Assembly: GCF_036057275.1 (NCBI RefSeq)
Contig: NZ_CP107945.1
Span: 1,860,001 to 1,924,000, forward strand
Direction: 5' to 3'
Length of the DNA stretch: 64,000 nt
DNA from: Streptomyces sp. NBC_00390
GTDB lineage: Bacteria > Actinomycetota > Actinomycetes > Streptomycetales > Streptomycetaceae
Shown here: piece after piece, positions 18,209 through 28,310 of the stretch
How the letters are laid out: every line of letters starts with the position of its first letter
How positions within the stretch are numbered: position 1 is the first letter of the stretch
Notes under the pieces: model-generated
Seen by the model: only the letters and a program-made list of their open reading frames with translations
Told to the model about the DNA's origin: nothing
Database searches by the model: none
Position numbers and translations under genes: made by a program

Positions 18209-18651
18209 CTTCCGGTGTGTCTCGCCGTGGTCCTCAGGGAGTGCTGTCGCAGTTCATCCCGGTCATCGGCACCTATCTGGCCGGGGCCGTGCCCATCCTG
18301 GCCGCGTTCGCCGTCGACCCCTGGTACGCGGTGTGGGTGCTGATCTTCGTCGTGGTCTACCAGCAGTTCGAGAACCTGATCCAGCCGAAACTCACGTCCA
18401 AAACCGTGGACATCCATCCGGCGGTGGCCTTCGGCTCCGTGATCGCGGGCACCGCACTGCTCGGTGTGGCCGGCACGCTGATCGCCATTCCGGTGGTGGC
18501 CACGATGCAGACGTTTCTCGGTGCGTACGTGAAGCGGTACGACGTCGCGGATGATCTGCAGGCACAGGACGGCCGGCGTTACCCGCGCAAGGACGGTCCG
18601 TCGCTGCTCGCGCGGCTGCATGGTCTACTGCGCCACCGCGGCCGTTCCTGA
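18209..18651 (+). pseudogene. AI-2E family transporter, 3' fragment
   Basis: From about 18241 the frame reads VLSQFIPVIGTYLAGAVPIL, then YQQFENLIQPKLTSKT and HPAVAFGSVIAGTALLGVAG: the last three to four membrane segments of an AI-2E family (PF01594) permease, ending in a basic tail. A preceding piece (LPVCLAVVL, from 18209) fits the same protein in another frame. The first 60 per cent or more of the expected ~350 residues is missing, replaced by the DUF6192-like fragment. Possibly still translated from an upstream start, but it could not form a complete transporter. Confidence 0.65.
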
Positions 18652-18748
18652 CCGGGCTTGCCAAGGCCGCCCCCAGGTGAAACAGGGCCGGGTGGGTGAC
18701 GATGGAGGTGTACTTGCCGACCGTGCTTTTCCAGGAGGAGGCAGCGGC

Positions 18749-19426
18749 ATGACTTATCCCTCCGATTCCTCGGGCACCGGCCCTCCGCGCGGCACCGAGC
18801 CACAAGACGCCCCCTTGACCGAAGGCCTGGGCGCCTTGGCGAACATGGGCTGGCAGATCCTGCTCACCACGGGCCTGGCCACGATCGCCCTGGGCGTCGT
18901 GGTCTTCGCCTGGCCGGAGGAGACGCTGCGGGTCATCGGCGTACTCTTCGGCATCTACCTGCTGGCTACCGGCGTCTTCCAGCTGGCCGCCGCCTTCGGC
19001 ACGCACGTCGCCCGGCATCTTCGGGTGCTGCACTTCCTCACGGGTGGGCTCTCCGTCCTGCTGGGGCTGATCTGCTTCCGGGGCACCCTGCAGTCGATCT
19101 TTCTGCTCGCTCTGTGGATCGGCTTCAGCTGGCTGCTGCGCGGCATCATGGTGACGGCTGCAGCGGCCTCCGCCAAGGACACGCCGGCACGCGGCTGGCA
19201 GCTGTTCTACGGGATCATCAGCACTCTGGCGGGCATCGTGCTGATCGTCTCGCCGTTCACCTCGATCGCCGCACTCACCCTGGCGGTGGGCGTCATGGCC
19301 GTGGTCCTCGGGGTGGTCGAGGTGTTCCAGGCCATCAGAATGCGCGTCGAAGTCGGTCGCCTCGCTCCGGGTGGCACTGCCACACAGCGGCGGCCCCTGT
19401 TCCACCGCCCGCACCCCCAGCACTGA
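18749..19426 (+). CDS. HdeD family (DUF308) membrane protein
   Basis: A 225-residue protein; the ATG at 18749 follows AGGAGGAG by 10 bases. After a polar N-terminus (about 30 residues) come roughly six membrane segments arranged as paired repeats: ILLTTGLATIALGVVVFAW, VIGVLFGIYLLATGVFQLA, FLTGGLSVLLGLICF, and so on to ALTLAVGVMAVVLGVVEVFQ. This is the DUF308/HdeD acid-resistance membrane protein family; its molecular function is not established. A degraded copy of its first 120 bases and ribosome site lies at 20648-20769 on the other strand. Confidence 0.85.
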   Translation: MTYPSDSSGTGPPRGTEPQDAPLTEGLGALANMGWQILLTTGLATIALGVVVFAWPEETLRVIGVLFGIYLLATGVFQLAAAFGTHVARHLRVLHFLTGGLSVLLGLICFRGTLQSIFLLALWIGFSWLLRGIMVTAAAASAKDTPARGWQLFYGIISTLAGIVLIVSPFTSIAALTLAVGVMAVVLGVVEVFQAIRMRVEVGRLAPGGTATQRRPLFHRPHPQH

Positions 19427-19672
19427 TCACCGGGACCGGACCGGCCAGCCACGGACGAGCGGCGAAGCGGCACTCCATGCAGCGGGCAGGCACCTCGGTC
19501 AGCGCCTGCACCACACGGTCAGGGTCCCGTCAGCCCCACGCTTTCATGAAGCGGGATGTCCAGCAGATGCTCCGCGCAGGCGGATGGGGCGAGCGGAGTG
19601 CAGCGCGGACGTCACGCTCGGCCGACTCCGGTGAGCAAGGGATACGGGAGTCTGGCACTCAGGGACGTCCCC

Positions 19673-20626
19673 TCAGTGGCGCATCGCGCGCTCCGGCGGC
19701 ATCCCCGGCCGGTCCTTCGGCAGCAGCAAACGCAGGGCACCCGGCCGGATACCGCACACGACGGGCAGAGGAAGCCGCACCGCTTCGCCGTCGACGCCCG
19801 CGTCAAGATGCCGCACCTCACCGTGCAGCGTGATGCCGGGAGCAGACCAGATGACGGCCCCATCCCCCGCAGACCCGGCACCGCGCTTGTGCTGTCGCAG
19901 TTCGCCGCGCAGATGCCGCAGGAGATCCGGGGGAGCCTGCGCCCGGCGCTTGAGAACGATGACGCCCAGCTGTCCCGTGCTGAGGGAGAAGCGACGCCCC
20001 AGCCAACGCGGTGTGGCCAGGTGGTAAGGGTTATTGGAAATCAGCACAACCTGCGGGAACTCGACGGTCCCCCATGGTGTGTCCACGCGGGCCTCGACCC
20101 ACTGCTTGCCCTTGGCATAGTCGGGTGCCACTGCGGCAAACGCGCGAGGCTTGTCCTCCCGGTACCCGGGCTCCAGCAGGGCATCGGCGTACACACCGAA
20201 AGAGACGTTGTTGACGAAGACACGCGAGCCGAGCACCCCCAGGTCCACCTGCGCGGGCTCACCGTCGACCAGGGCGTCCAGTGCCCGCCCCGGATCGCTC
20301 AGATCAAGGCCCAGGTCCCGGGCGAAGTGGTTGCGGGTGCCCGCCGGGACCACGACCAGCGACCGGCCCGCATCGGCGGCCACCGCGGCAACCGCCGACA
20401 CGGTGCCGTCACCGCCCGCGACCCCCAGCACCTGCGCCCCCTCCACCACGGCGTTCCTCGCGAGCGACGCCGCGTCCTTCTCCGTGCTGGTCGTCCAGAC
20501 CTGGGCTCCCATGCCCTCGGCCCGCTGTACCAGGCCGTAACGAGCCGTCTTGCCGCCGCCCGAGCGTGGATTCATCACGATCACCACCCGGGCACGCGTC
20601 CGAGCGCCGGCCATCACCGCATCCAC
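19673..20626 (-). CDS. Diacylglycerol/lipid kinase family protein
   Basis: A 317-residue member of the DAGK catalytic family (DgkB/YegS type), phosphorylating a lipid with ATP. N-terminal VVIVMNPRSGGGKTARYG, the nucleotide-binding GVAGGDGTVSAVAAVA (GGDGT), and VVVPAGTRNHFARDLGLDL, followed by GVLGSRVFVNNVSFGVYA, are diagnostic. In the C-terminal lobe, GITLHGEVRHLDAGVDGEAV carries the conserved D-G-E. The first residues (MDAVMAGARTRA) could be shortened to the second Met. It stands between the intact DUF308 gene and the DUF308 remnant. The substrate (diacylglycerol or other) is not decidable. Confidence 0.85.
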   Translation of the reverse strand: MDAVMAGARTRARVVIVMNPRSGGGKTARYGLVQRAEGMGAQVWTTSTEKDAASLARNAVVEGAQVLGVAGGDGTVSAVAAVAADAGRSLVVVPAGTRNHFARDLGLDLSDPGRALDALVDGEPAQVDLGVLGSRVFVNNVSFGVYADALLEPGYREDKPRAFAAVAPDYAKGKQWVEARVDTPWGTVEFPQVVLISNNPYHLATPRWLGRRFSLSTGQLGVIVLKRRAQAPPDLLRHLRGELRQHKRGAGSAGDGAVIWSAPGITLHGEVRHLDAGVDGEAVRLPLPVVCGIRPGALRLLLPKDRPGMPPERAMRH

Positions 20627-20647
20627 TCTCGGTGTTCAGGCGGTGAG

Positions 20648-20769
20648 AAGGAATTGCCAGCCCATGTTCGCCAAGGTAGCCAGGCTTCCGCCGAGCAAGG
20701 GTCCTGTGGTGCGGTGCCGTGCGGGGGCATGGTGCCGGTGCCTGCTGGGGTTTCGGAGGGGGATGTCAT
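20648..20769 (-). pseudogene. Broken 5' copy of the DUF308 gene
   Basis: Reading down from the ATG at 20767-20769, the sequence follows the first ~120 bases of the intact gene at 18749: Thr-Pro-Ser start, GTG-rich Thr/Gly/Pro stretch, PQD, and then GCGAACATGGGCTGGCA almost unchanged. A Shine-Dalgarno-like GGAGGG is also preserved. One base is lost after PQD so the frame breaks, and similarity stops where the first membrane helix should begin. It lies directly upstream of the lipid kinase gene, same strand. Confidence 0.7.
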
Positions 20770-21064
20770 GCCGCCTCACCCTCCAGGTAGAGGGGTGGAT
20801 CGGTTCCCCTCCATCTTCACTCCGCCCAGCCCCGTATTGCCTGGCGGGAGGTGGTCAACGGAGAGTTGCAGGGTCGGTTCCGTCGCCCTGGGCCGCTTCG
20901 GGCGATCTCTCTGCGATGCCGGCAGCGCCGAGAACTCCTCGCTCCAGAAAGCTTGCCGACGCCTCCGGCGGAAACTCCTCCAGCCCACCCCGCATCCCTC
21001 TGGCTCACCCTCGGCTGCGTGAACGAGCCGGGGCGTGGTCGGCGGGCAGAGCTCCAGCTGCGGG
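20770..21064. other. Spacer between DUF308 remnant and truncated transposase
   Basis: About 295 bases with no recognisable gene. It probably contains the breakpoint that removed the transposase C-terminus; no inverted-repeat partner or target duplication could be recognised. Confidence 0.4.
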
Positions 21065-22180
21065 TCAGTAGCTTCTGGGACCCGGTCGGTGCCGGGTGAA
21101 TGAACGCGAACGAACGAGCCCGAGCACTGTTTCGCCCGTAGATTGGAAGTCCAGGCAGTCGCGCTCGCGGCCACGGAGAGCGCGTGATGACAGCGGACGC
21201 GGAAGGTGCTCGACCTTCAACCGCGTCAACGTGCCGTGCAGGATGGGTAGTTCCTCGTTCGTGTGCTCCAGCCAGGGGCCGCGGTGGGTGAGCCTGGGGT
21301 GCATCCGGTCCCAGGCTGTCGCCTCGGCCTTGCCGTAGCGGGTGGTGTCCGTGGCCGTCGTGACTTCGGGCTCGTGCCAGGTCTCGGGCTTCTTGAACGT
21401 GAGGACGCCGCCGTGCCTGCGGGGCCGCCCACCCTTCGGCCCGGAGCGGGCGGGACCAGCGTCGCGGAGCATGACGCGGTCCGAGCGCAGGCGTCCGACC
21501 AGCACGACGGGCAGGTCGGCGAGAGCGTGGGTCAGGTAGGCGACATCGTAGCCGGAGTCCATGACGATCAGGATGTCCGGATCGCCCGGCCTCCAGTGGC
21601 CGGCCCTCGTCAACCGCCGGACGATAGCGCGGAGTTGGGTGGCGGTGACGATGGTCGCATCGTCGGCCGGGCCCAAGCGGACCGCGTCCAGCAACGCGAC
21701 CCAGGAGGTGCGGCCGGACTCCAGGGCGGCGACGAAGGAATACGGCCAGCCGGGCACGAACTGGTCCGAGCTGCGGTCACCGCGTCCGTAGACGTGGCAG
21801 AACAACCGCTCGTCGCTGGTCGGTGCATCGGGCCGCAGCCAGTGCGACACATCCACAGCGAGCACGATCCGCCCGTCGGCCGCCCTCGGCAGCGGCAGGC
21901 CGGCCAGAGCGCGGCGCAACCGCGCCTGTTCAACCCAGCCCCGGTCCAGGGCGGCGTACAGCGCGCCGTGCCCGCGCCGGTGCTCGGCCGCCAACGACAG
22001 CTCGACCAAGGTCTTCACCGGCCCGTCCGCACACAACACCGCCTCCGTGAGCTCGAAGAGCGCATCCGCGCGGGCGTAGAGACTCTCGTAGAACTCGACC
22101 CGAAAGCGGGACAACACGTCCAACGCCTCGCCTGCGGACGCATCGACAGACAGACTCATACACAGCGGCCGTTCTCTCAT
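21065..22180 (-). pseudogene. Truncated DDE transposase (IS701-like, NF041680 type)
   Basis: The first ~327 residues resemble Streptomyces DDE transposases: VLAVDVSHWLRPDAPTSDER with the first catalytic Asp, a long central region, and ILIVMDSGYDVAYLTHAL with the second Asp. Similarity ends after RLKVEHLP (about position 21200); the remaining 44 residues are unrelated, and the C-terminal part with the catalytic Glu (the HTFRLFKQ-type region of the family) is missing. It should be inactive. Start may be 22180 (MRERPLC) or 22159 (MSLSVDA). Family name from memory. Confidence 0.75.
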
Positions 22181-22220
22181 ACTTCGTGACTCGACATCTC
22201 GAAGCGTGGAGAACGGCCGC
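22165..22220. promoter_or_regulatory. Hairpin around the transposase start codon
   Basis: Perfect 12-base arms GCGGCCGTTCTC (22165-22176) and GAGAACGGCCGC (22209-22220) flank the first start codon; an inner CTTCG/CGAAG pair lies in the loop. In the message this would hide the start, a known way for insertion sequences to block translation of read-through RNA. It could instead be part of the IS end. Confidence 0.5.
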
Positions 22221-22250
22221 CTCCGCTGTCCCGGAAAGAACCGCAGATCA

Positions 22251-22268
22251 GCAGGTCGGGTGACCTGC
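22251..22268. terminator. Small hairpin after the APC permease
   Basis: GCAGGTC (22251-22257) and GACCTGC (22262-22268) with a 4-base loop, 18 bases beyond the permease stop; plausible terminator. Confidence 0.5.
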
Positions 22269-22285
22269 GAGGTTAAACGCCAAGC

Positions 22286-23797
22286 TTAGAAAATGGCGTC
22301 CTTGCCCACCTTGCCCAGTCGGCTGTGGGAGCGCCCGTAGAGGAAGTACACGACGACGCCGATCAGCATCCAGACACCGAACCGGAGCCAGGTCTCGGTC
22401 GGCAGGTTGAGCATGAGCCAGAGCGACGCCGCGATCGACAGGATCGGGACCACCGGCACCCAGGGGGTACGGAAGGCGCGGTGCAGGTCGGGGCGGGTGC
22501 GGCGGAGGACGATGACGCCGAGCGCCACGACGACGAAGGCGAAGAGCGTTCCGATGTTCACCAGTTCCGCGAGCTTCTCGAGGCTGGTGAAGCCCGCGAT
22601 GATGGCGATCACCACGCCGAGCACAACGGTCGCCCGGTAGGGGGTGCGGAACTTCGGGTGGGTGATGGAGAAGAAGCGCGGCAGCAGTCCGTCACGGCTC
22701 ATCGCGAAGAACACCCGGGTCTGGCCGAGCAGAAGGATCATGGAGACGGTGATGAGGCCGACGGCCGCGCCGAGGCTGATGGCACCCGCGAAGAAGGGCT
22801 GGTCCACGGACTTGAAGGCTTCGGCGAGCGGGGCGGTCGCCGACATCTCCTTGTAGTACTGCATACCGGTGACCACCAGCGTCACGGCCACGTAGAGCAC
22901 CGTGCAGATGAGCAGCGAGCCGAGGATGCCGCGCGGCATGTCCCGCTGAGGGTTCCGGGTCTCTTCGGCGGCGGTGGCCACGACGTCGAAGCCGATGAAG
23001 GCGAAGAAGACGAGAGAGGCCGCGGTGAAGATGCCCATGACGCCGAAGTTGGTGGGCTCGAATCCGAAGAGCACCTGGACCAGCGGCGCGTGGAGGCCAC
23101 TGCCGACGGGCTGCGGCACGGCCGGGGGAATGAACGGGGAGTAGTTGTCGGCCTTGATGAAGAACAGGCCCGCGATGATGACCATCAGCACGACGGTGAC
23201 CTTGATGGCGACCACGATCGCGGTGATCCGGGCCGAGAGCTTCGTTCCGACGACCAGGATGGCCGTCAGCACCAGGACGAGCAGGAATGCCAGCAGGTCG
23301 AAGTGTCCTCCCTCGTCGGGCCCGGACAGCGCGACGGGCATGTCCCAGCCCAGGTTGGTGCTCATGAGGTGGCGCACGTACCCGGACCAGCCGACCGCCA
23401 CCACGGCGGTGCCGAGAGCGAATTCGAGGACCAGGTCCCAGCCGATGATCCAGGCGGGCAGTTCCCCGATCGAGGCGTAGGAGAAGGTGTACGCCGAGCC
23501 GGCCACCGGCACCGTGGACGCGAACTCGGCGTAGCAGAGCGCCGCGAGGGCACAGACGATGCCCGCGGCCACGAAGGAGAGGGCGGTGGCGGGTCCGGCG
23601 TTGTTCCGCGCCGCGATGCCGGTGAGCACGAAGATGCCGGTACCGATGATGACGCCGACGCCGAAGACCGTCAGATCCCATGCGGACAGGGACTTCCTCA
23701 GCGCGTGCTCGGGCTCCTCCGTGTCGCGGATGGACTGCTCCACAGTCTTGGTGCGGAACACCCCGGTGCTCTGGGGGGGCTTTTGGTCTGTGCTCAC
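22286..23797 (-). CDS. APC family amino-acid permease (cationic-amino-acid-transporter type)
   Basis: A 503-residue integral membrane transporter. GTG at 23797 (MSTDQKPPQSTGVF) is preferred because GGAGG lies 8 bases upstream; the frame is open further. The conserved first helix appears as LTVFGVGVIIGTGIFVLTGIAA (substrate-binding unwound GTGIF), then about twelve helices, with FFAFIGFDVVATAAEETRNP being the cytoplasmic signature of the CAT/YfnA-like subgroup. GIFTAASLVFFAF and PYRATVVLGVVIA also fit. Likely imports amino acids by proton symport; substrate unspecified. Next to dxs on the same strand but separated by a terminator. Confidence 0.88.
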   Translation of the reverse strand: MSTDQKPPQSTGVFRTKTVEQSIRDTEEPEHALRKSLSAWDLTVFGVGVIIGTGIFVLTGIAARNNAGPATALSFVAAGIVCALAALCYAEFASTVPVAGSAYTFSYASIGELPAWIIGWDLVLEFALGTAVVAVGWSGYVRHLMSTNLGWDMPVALSGPDEGGHFDLLAFLLVLVLTAILVVGTKLSARITAIVVAIKVTVVLMVIIAGLFFIKADNYSPFIPPAVPQPVGSGLHAPLVQVLFGFEPTNFGVMGIFTAASLVFFAFIGFDVVATAAEETRNPQRDMPRGILGSLLICTVLYVAVTLVVTGMQYYKEMSATAPLAEAFKSVDQPFFAGAISLGAAVGLITVSMILLLGQTRVFFAMSRDGLLPRFFSITHPKFRTPYRATVVLGVVIAIIAGFTSLEKLAELVNIGTLFAFVVVALGVIVLRRTRPDLHRAFRTPWVPVVPILSIAASLWLMLNLPTETWLRFGVWMLIGVVVYFLYGRSHSRLGKVGKDAIF

Positions 23798-23884
23798 CGG
23801 CGTACCTCCGTAGCCATGGCCGTAGACCCATGATCGAGAGGGGTGCCGGACCTCGCGCGCCCTCCCGATGCGTTTCACACGAAA

Positions 23885-23923
23885 GGGCCGGTCGGAAACC
23901 CCGAGGGGTGCTCCGACCGGCCC
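23885..23923. terminator. dxs terminator
   Basis: 12-base perfect stem (23885-23896 with 23912-23923) 25 bases past the dxs stop, with an inner CCCC/GGGG pairing in the loop. Confidence 0.8.
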
Positions 23924-23947
23924 AATGTGTACGCCGGATGGGGCAGG

Positions 23948-25861
23948 TCAGTCCCGGGCGGGCTCCACGGCCTCGCTCTCGAGACGCCCGTCGATCCTGG
24001 CCACCAGGCCGGTGACCTGGCGCGCGATGTCCGGGGCGGTCAGCCCGATCTCCGCCATGACCTCCTTGCGCGAGGCGTGGTCCAGGAAGCGCGGTGGAAT
24101 GCCGAAGTCGCGCAGCGGCAGGTCGATGCCCGCGTCGCGCAGTGCCTGGGCGATCGCCGAGCCGACACCGCCGACCCGGCTGTTGTCCTCGACGGTGACG
24201 ATCACACGGTGCTGCTCGGCGAGCGGCGCGAGCGCCTCGTCGACCGGCTTGACCCAGCGCGGGTCGACCACGGTCGCCGAGATGCCCTGGGCATCCAGCA
24301 GATCGGCGATCTCCAGGCACATGGGGGCCAGGGCACCGACGGAGACGAGCAGCACGTCCGGCCGGTCCGTGTCCGGACGGCGCAGGACGTCCATGCCGCC
24401 GGCCTTGCCCACGGCCTTGACGGCCGGGCCGACCGCACCCTTGGAGAAGCGCACCACGGTCGGCGCGTCGTCGATCTCCACGGCCTCGCGCAGCTGGGCG
24501 CGCACCTGGTCGGCGTCGCGCGGGGCGGCGATGCGCAGGCCCGGGACGACCTGAAGGATCGACATGTCCCACATGCCGTTGTGCGAGGCGCCGTCGGTAC
24601 CGGTGACACCGGCCCGGTCGAGGACGAACGTGACACCGCACTTGTGCAGCGCCACGTCCATGAGGACCTGGTCGAAGGCGCGGTTGAGGAAGGTGGCGTA
24701 CACGGCGAAGACGGGGTGCAGACCGCCGGTCGCCAGGCCCGCGGCCGAGACCGCGCCGTGCTGCTCGGCGATGCCGACGTCGTACACCCGGTCGGGGAAG
24801 GCCTTGGCGAACTTGTCGAGGCCGACCGGCTGGAGCATCGCGGCCGTGATGGCGACGATGTCCTCGCGCTCCCGGCCGAGCTTGACCATCTCCTCGCCGA
24901 AGACCGAGGTCCAGTCGAGGCCGGAGCTCGCGATCGGCAGACCGGTGTCCGGGTGGATCTTGCCGACGGCGTGGAAGCGGTCCGCCTCGTCCTGGAGGGC
25001 GGGCTGGTAGCCGCGGCCCTTCTCGGTGAGGCAGTGCACGATCACGGGCCCGCCGAAGCGCTTGGCGCGGGCGAGGGCGGACTCGAGGGCGGCGATGTCG
25101 TGACCGTCGATGGGGCCGACGTACTTCAGGCCGAGGTCCTCGAACATGCCCTGCGGGGCGATGAAGTCCTTGAGACCCTTCTTGGCGCCGTGCAGGGTCT
25201 CGTAGAGCGGCCTCCCGACGACCGGGGTGCGCTCCAGGATGTCCTTGCCGCGGGCCAGGAACCGCTCGTAGCCGTCGGTGGTGCGCAGGGTGGCCAGGTG
25301 GTTGGCGAGGCCGCCGATCGTCGGGGCGTAGGAGCGCTCGTTGTCGTTGACGACGATGACCAGCGGGCGGTCCTTGGCGGCCGCGATGTTGTTCAGCGCC
25401 TCCCAGGCCATACCGCCGGTGAGGGCACCGTCACCGATGACGGCGACGACATGGTCGTCCTTCTTCAGCACCTCGTTGGCCTTGGCGAGGCCGTCGGCCC
25501 AGCCCAGCACGGTGGAGGCGTGGGAGTTCTCGATGATGTCGTGCTCGGACTCGGCCTGCGAGGGGTAGCCGGAGAGGCCGCCCTTCATCTTGAGCCTGGA
25601 GAAGTCCTGACGGCCTGTGAGCAGCTTGTGCACATAGCTCTGGTGGCCGGTGTCCCACAGGACCTTGTCCTTCGGGGAGTCGAAGACACGATGCAGGGCG
25701 ATGGTGAGCTCGACCACGCCGAGGTTGGGGCCGAGGTGGCCGCCGGTCTTGGAGACGGCGTCCACCAGGAAGGCGCGGATTTCTGCGGCCAGCTGCTCCA
25801 ACTGCTCCGGGCCGAGCCGGTCCAGGTCGCGCGGTCCCTCCATACGGGAAAGCAGTGCCAC
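23948..25861 (-). CDS. dxs: 1-deoxy-D-xylulose-5-phosphate synthase
   Basis: First enzyme of the MEP isoprenoid pathway: pyruvate plus glyceraldehyde 3-phosphate to DXP, thiamine-diphosphate dependent. 637 residues from GTG 25861 ([16 protein letters not shown]), which has GGAGG 7 bases upstream; the longer open frame upstream is rejected. Seen: [15 protein letters not shown] (catalytic His), ThDP motif [35 protein letters not shown], and the transketolase pyrimidine-binding [15 protein letters not shown] with the catalytic Glu. The C-terminal transketolase domain ends at RIDGRL. Streptomyces often carry a second dxs copy; this one lies in the conserved core position. Confidence 0.96.
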   Translation of the reverse strand: MALLSRMEGPRDLDRLGPEQLEQLAAEIRAFLVDAVSKTGGHLGPNLGVVELTIALHRVFDSPKDKVLWDTGHQSYVHKLLTGRQDFSRLKMKGGLSGYPSQAESEHDIIENSHASTVLGWADGLAKANEVLKKDDHVVAVIGDGALTGGMAWEALNNIAAAKDRPLVIVVNDNERSYAPTIGGLANHLATLRTTDGYERFLARGKDILERTPVVGRPLYETLHGAKKGLKDFIAPQGMFEDLGLKYVGPIDGHDIAALESALARAKRFGGPVIVHCLTEKGRGYQPALQDEADRFHAVGKIHPDTGLPIASSGLDWTSVFGEEMVKLGREREDIVAITAAMLQPVGLDKFAKAFPDRVYDVGIAEQHGAVSAAGLATGGLHPVFAVYATFLNRAFDQVLMDVALHKCGVTFVLDRAGVTGTDGASHNGMWDMSILQVVPGLRIAAPRDADQVRAQLREAVEIDDAPTVVRFSKGAVGPAVKAVGKAGGMDVLRRPDTDRPDVLLVSVGALAPMCLEIADLLDAQGISATVVDPRWVKPVDEALAPLAEQHRVIVTVEDNSRVGGVGSAIAQALRDAGIDLPLRDFGIPPRFLDHASRKEVMAEIGLTAPDIARQVTGLVARIDGRLESEAVEPARD

Positions 25862-25989
25862 CCGTGCCTCCTTGCTTCGAGCTGCATTCGAGTTGATCGA
25901 GCTTGCCGATTGCCCGAGTCTAATGTTCCGGTCACGATCTTGGTCATCGGGCGGCACGTTCTGTGTCACGCCTGTGGCACGGAACGCGG

Positions 25990-26025
25990 CAGTGCCCGGC
26001 ACCGCACATGCGGTGCCGGGCACTG
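25990..26025. terminator. xylFGH terminator
   Basis: Perfect 16-base stem (25990-26005 with 26010-26025) and ACAT loop, 11 bases past the xylH stop; separates the operon from dxs. Confidence 0.85.
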
Positions 26026-26035
26026 AGCGGTCGTG

Positions 26036-27321
<1,286 letters not shown>

Positions 27322-27325
<4 letters not shown>

Positions 27326-28101
27326 TTCTGAACCTCCGAGGTGCGCGCCGCACGACGGGTCACGGCGTTGTCCGTGGCACCGGTGATGGCGGAGATGATC
27401 TCTTCCTGCGAGGTGGACTTGACGTCGAAGACGCCGTTGTTCCGGCCGAGCCGCAGCACCGCCACCTTGTCCGCCACGGCCTTCACATCGGCCATGTTGT
27501 GGCTGATGAGGATGACGGCGTGGCCACGCTCACGGAGCCGCTCCACGAGGTCGAGCACCTGTGCGGTCTGCTCGACGCCGAGGGCGGCGGTGGGCTCGTC
27601 CAGGATGACGAGCTGGGGCTCGCCGAGCATCGAACGCGCGATGGCCACGGTCTGACGCTGACCGCCGGAGAGCGAGGCGATCGGAATACGGACGCTGGGG
27701 ATCCGGATCGACAGAGTCTTGAGCAGTTCAAGGGCGCGGCGCTCCATCTCGACCTCGTTCAGGACCCCGCGGCTGCGGAGCTCCCGGCCCAGGTAGAGAT
27801 TGCCTACGACGTCGATGTTGTCGCACAGCGCGAGGTCCTGGTAGACGGTCGCGATGCCCAGGTTCTGGGCGTCGTGCGGCCTGCTGATCGTTACGGACCT
27901 GCCCTCCCACTCGATGACGCCCTCATCGATGGGATGCACGCCGGCGATCGTCTTGACCAGCGTGGACTTTCCGGCGCCGTTGTCGCCGACCAGGGCGACC
28001 ACCTCACCGGCGTGGACCTCAAGCTCTACGTCGGTGAGCGCCTGGACGGCACCGAACCGCTTGGAGACCCCGCGCAACGCCAACACGGGCGTAGCGGACA
28101 C
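27322..28101 (-). CDS. xylG: Sugar ABC transporter ATP-binding protein XylG (single ABC domain)
   Basis: A 259-residue ATPase: Walker A GDNGAGKST, Q-loop YQDLALCDNIDVVGNLYLG, signature SLSGGQRQTVAIARSM, Walker B LVILDEPTAALG, switch His in ILISHNM. GTG at 28101 (MSATPVLALRGVSKRFG) is chosen because AAGGAG lies 9 bases before it; the ATG at 28110 abuts that site. CUT2 ATPases are usually about 500 residues with two ABC domains in tandem, so this half-size version must work as a homodimer. Overlaps xylH (GTGA). Confidence 0.9.
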
Positions 28102-28183
28102 GTGAACCATCTCCTTCGCCGCCTGACCGGCGGGGATGCCGCGCCGGGGGAAGGCGCGGAGGCTGAGCAGCTAACAAGTGTTG

Positions 28184-28239
28184 CCTTCCGGTGCCCCGCC
28201 CCTCAGCGGGGACAGAGGGAGGGACGGAGCACCGGAAGG
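28184..28239 (-). promoter_or_regulatory. Intercistronic hairpin between xylF and xylG
   Basis: Perfect 11-base outer arms (28184-28194 with 28229-28239) enclose CCCCGC/GCGGGG (28194-28199 with 28206-28211). The 209-base xylF-xylG spacing contrasts with the overlap of xylG and xylH. Such stems commonly protect or terminate the message so that the binding protein is made in excess. Confidence 0.6.
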
Positions 28240-28310
28240 TTTCTGCGGAACCCTGAGGTCCCTGACAGAGCCTCGGCACCCGGGGGACCCGGATGCCTCG
28301 GCGAGCGGCC

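Noticed and set aside
19548..19600. MKRDVQQMLRAGGWGE, similar to the first residues of HicA toxins
   Set aside because: Similarity covers only about 16 residues, the rest does not follow the HicA fold, no HicB lies nearby and there is no ribosome site.
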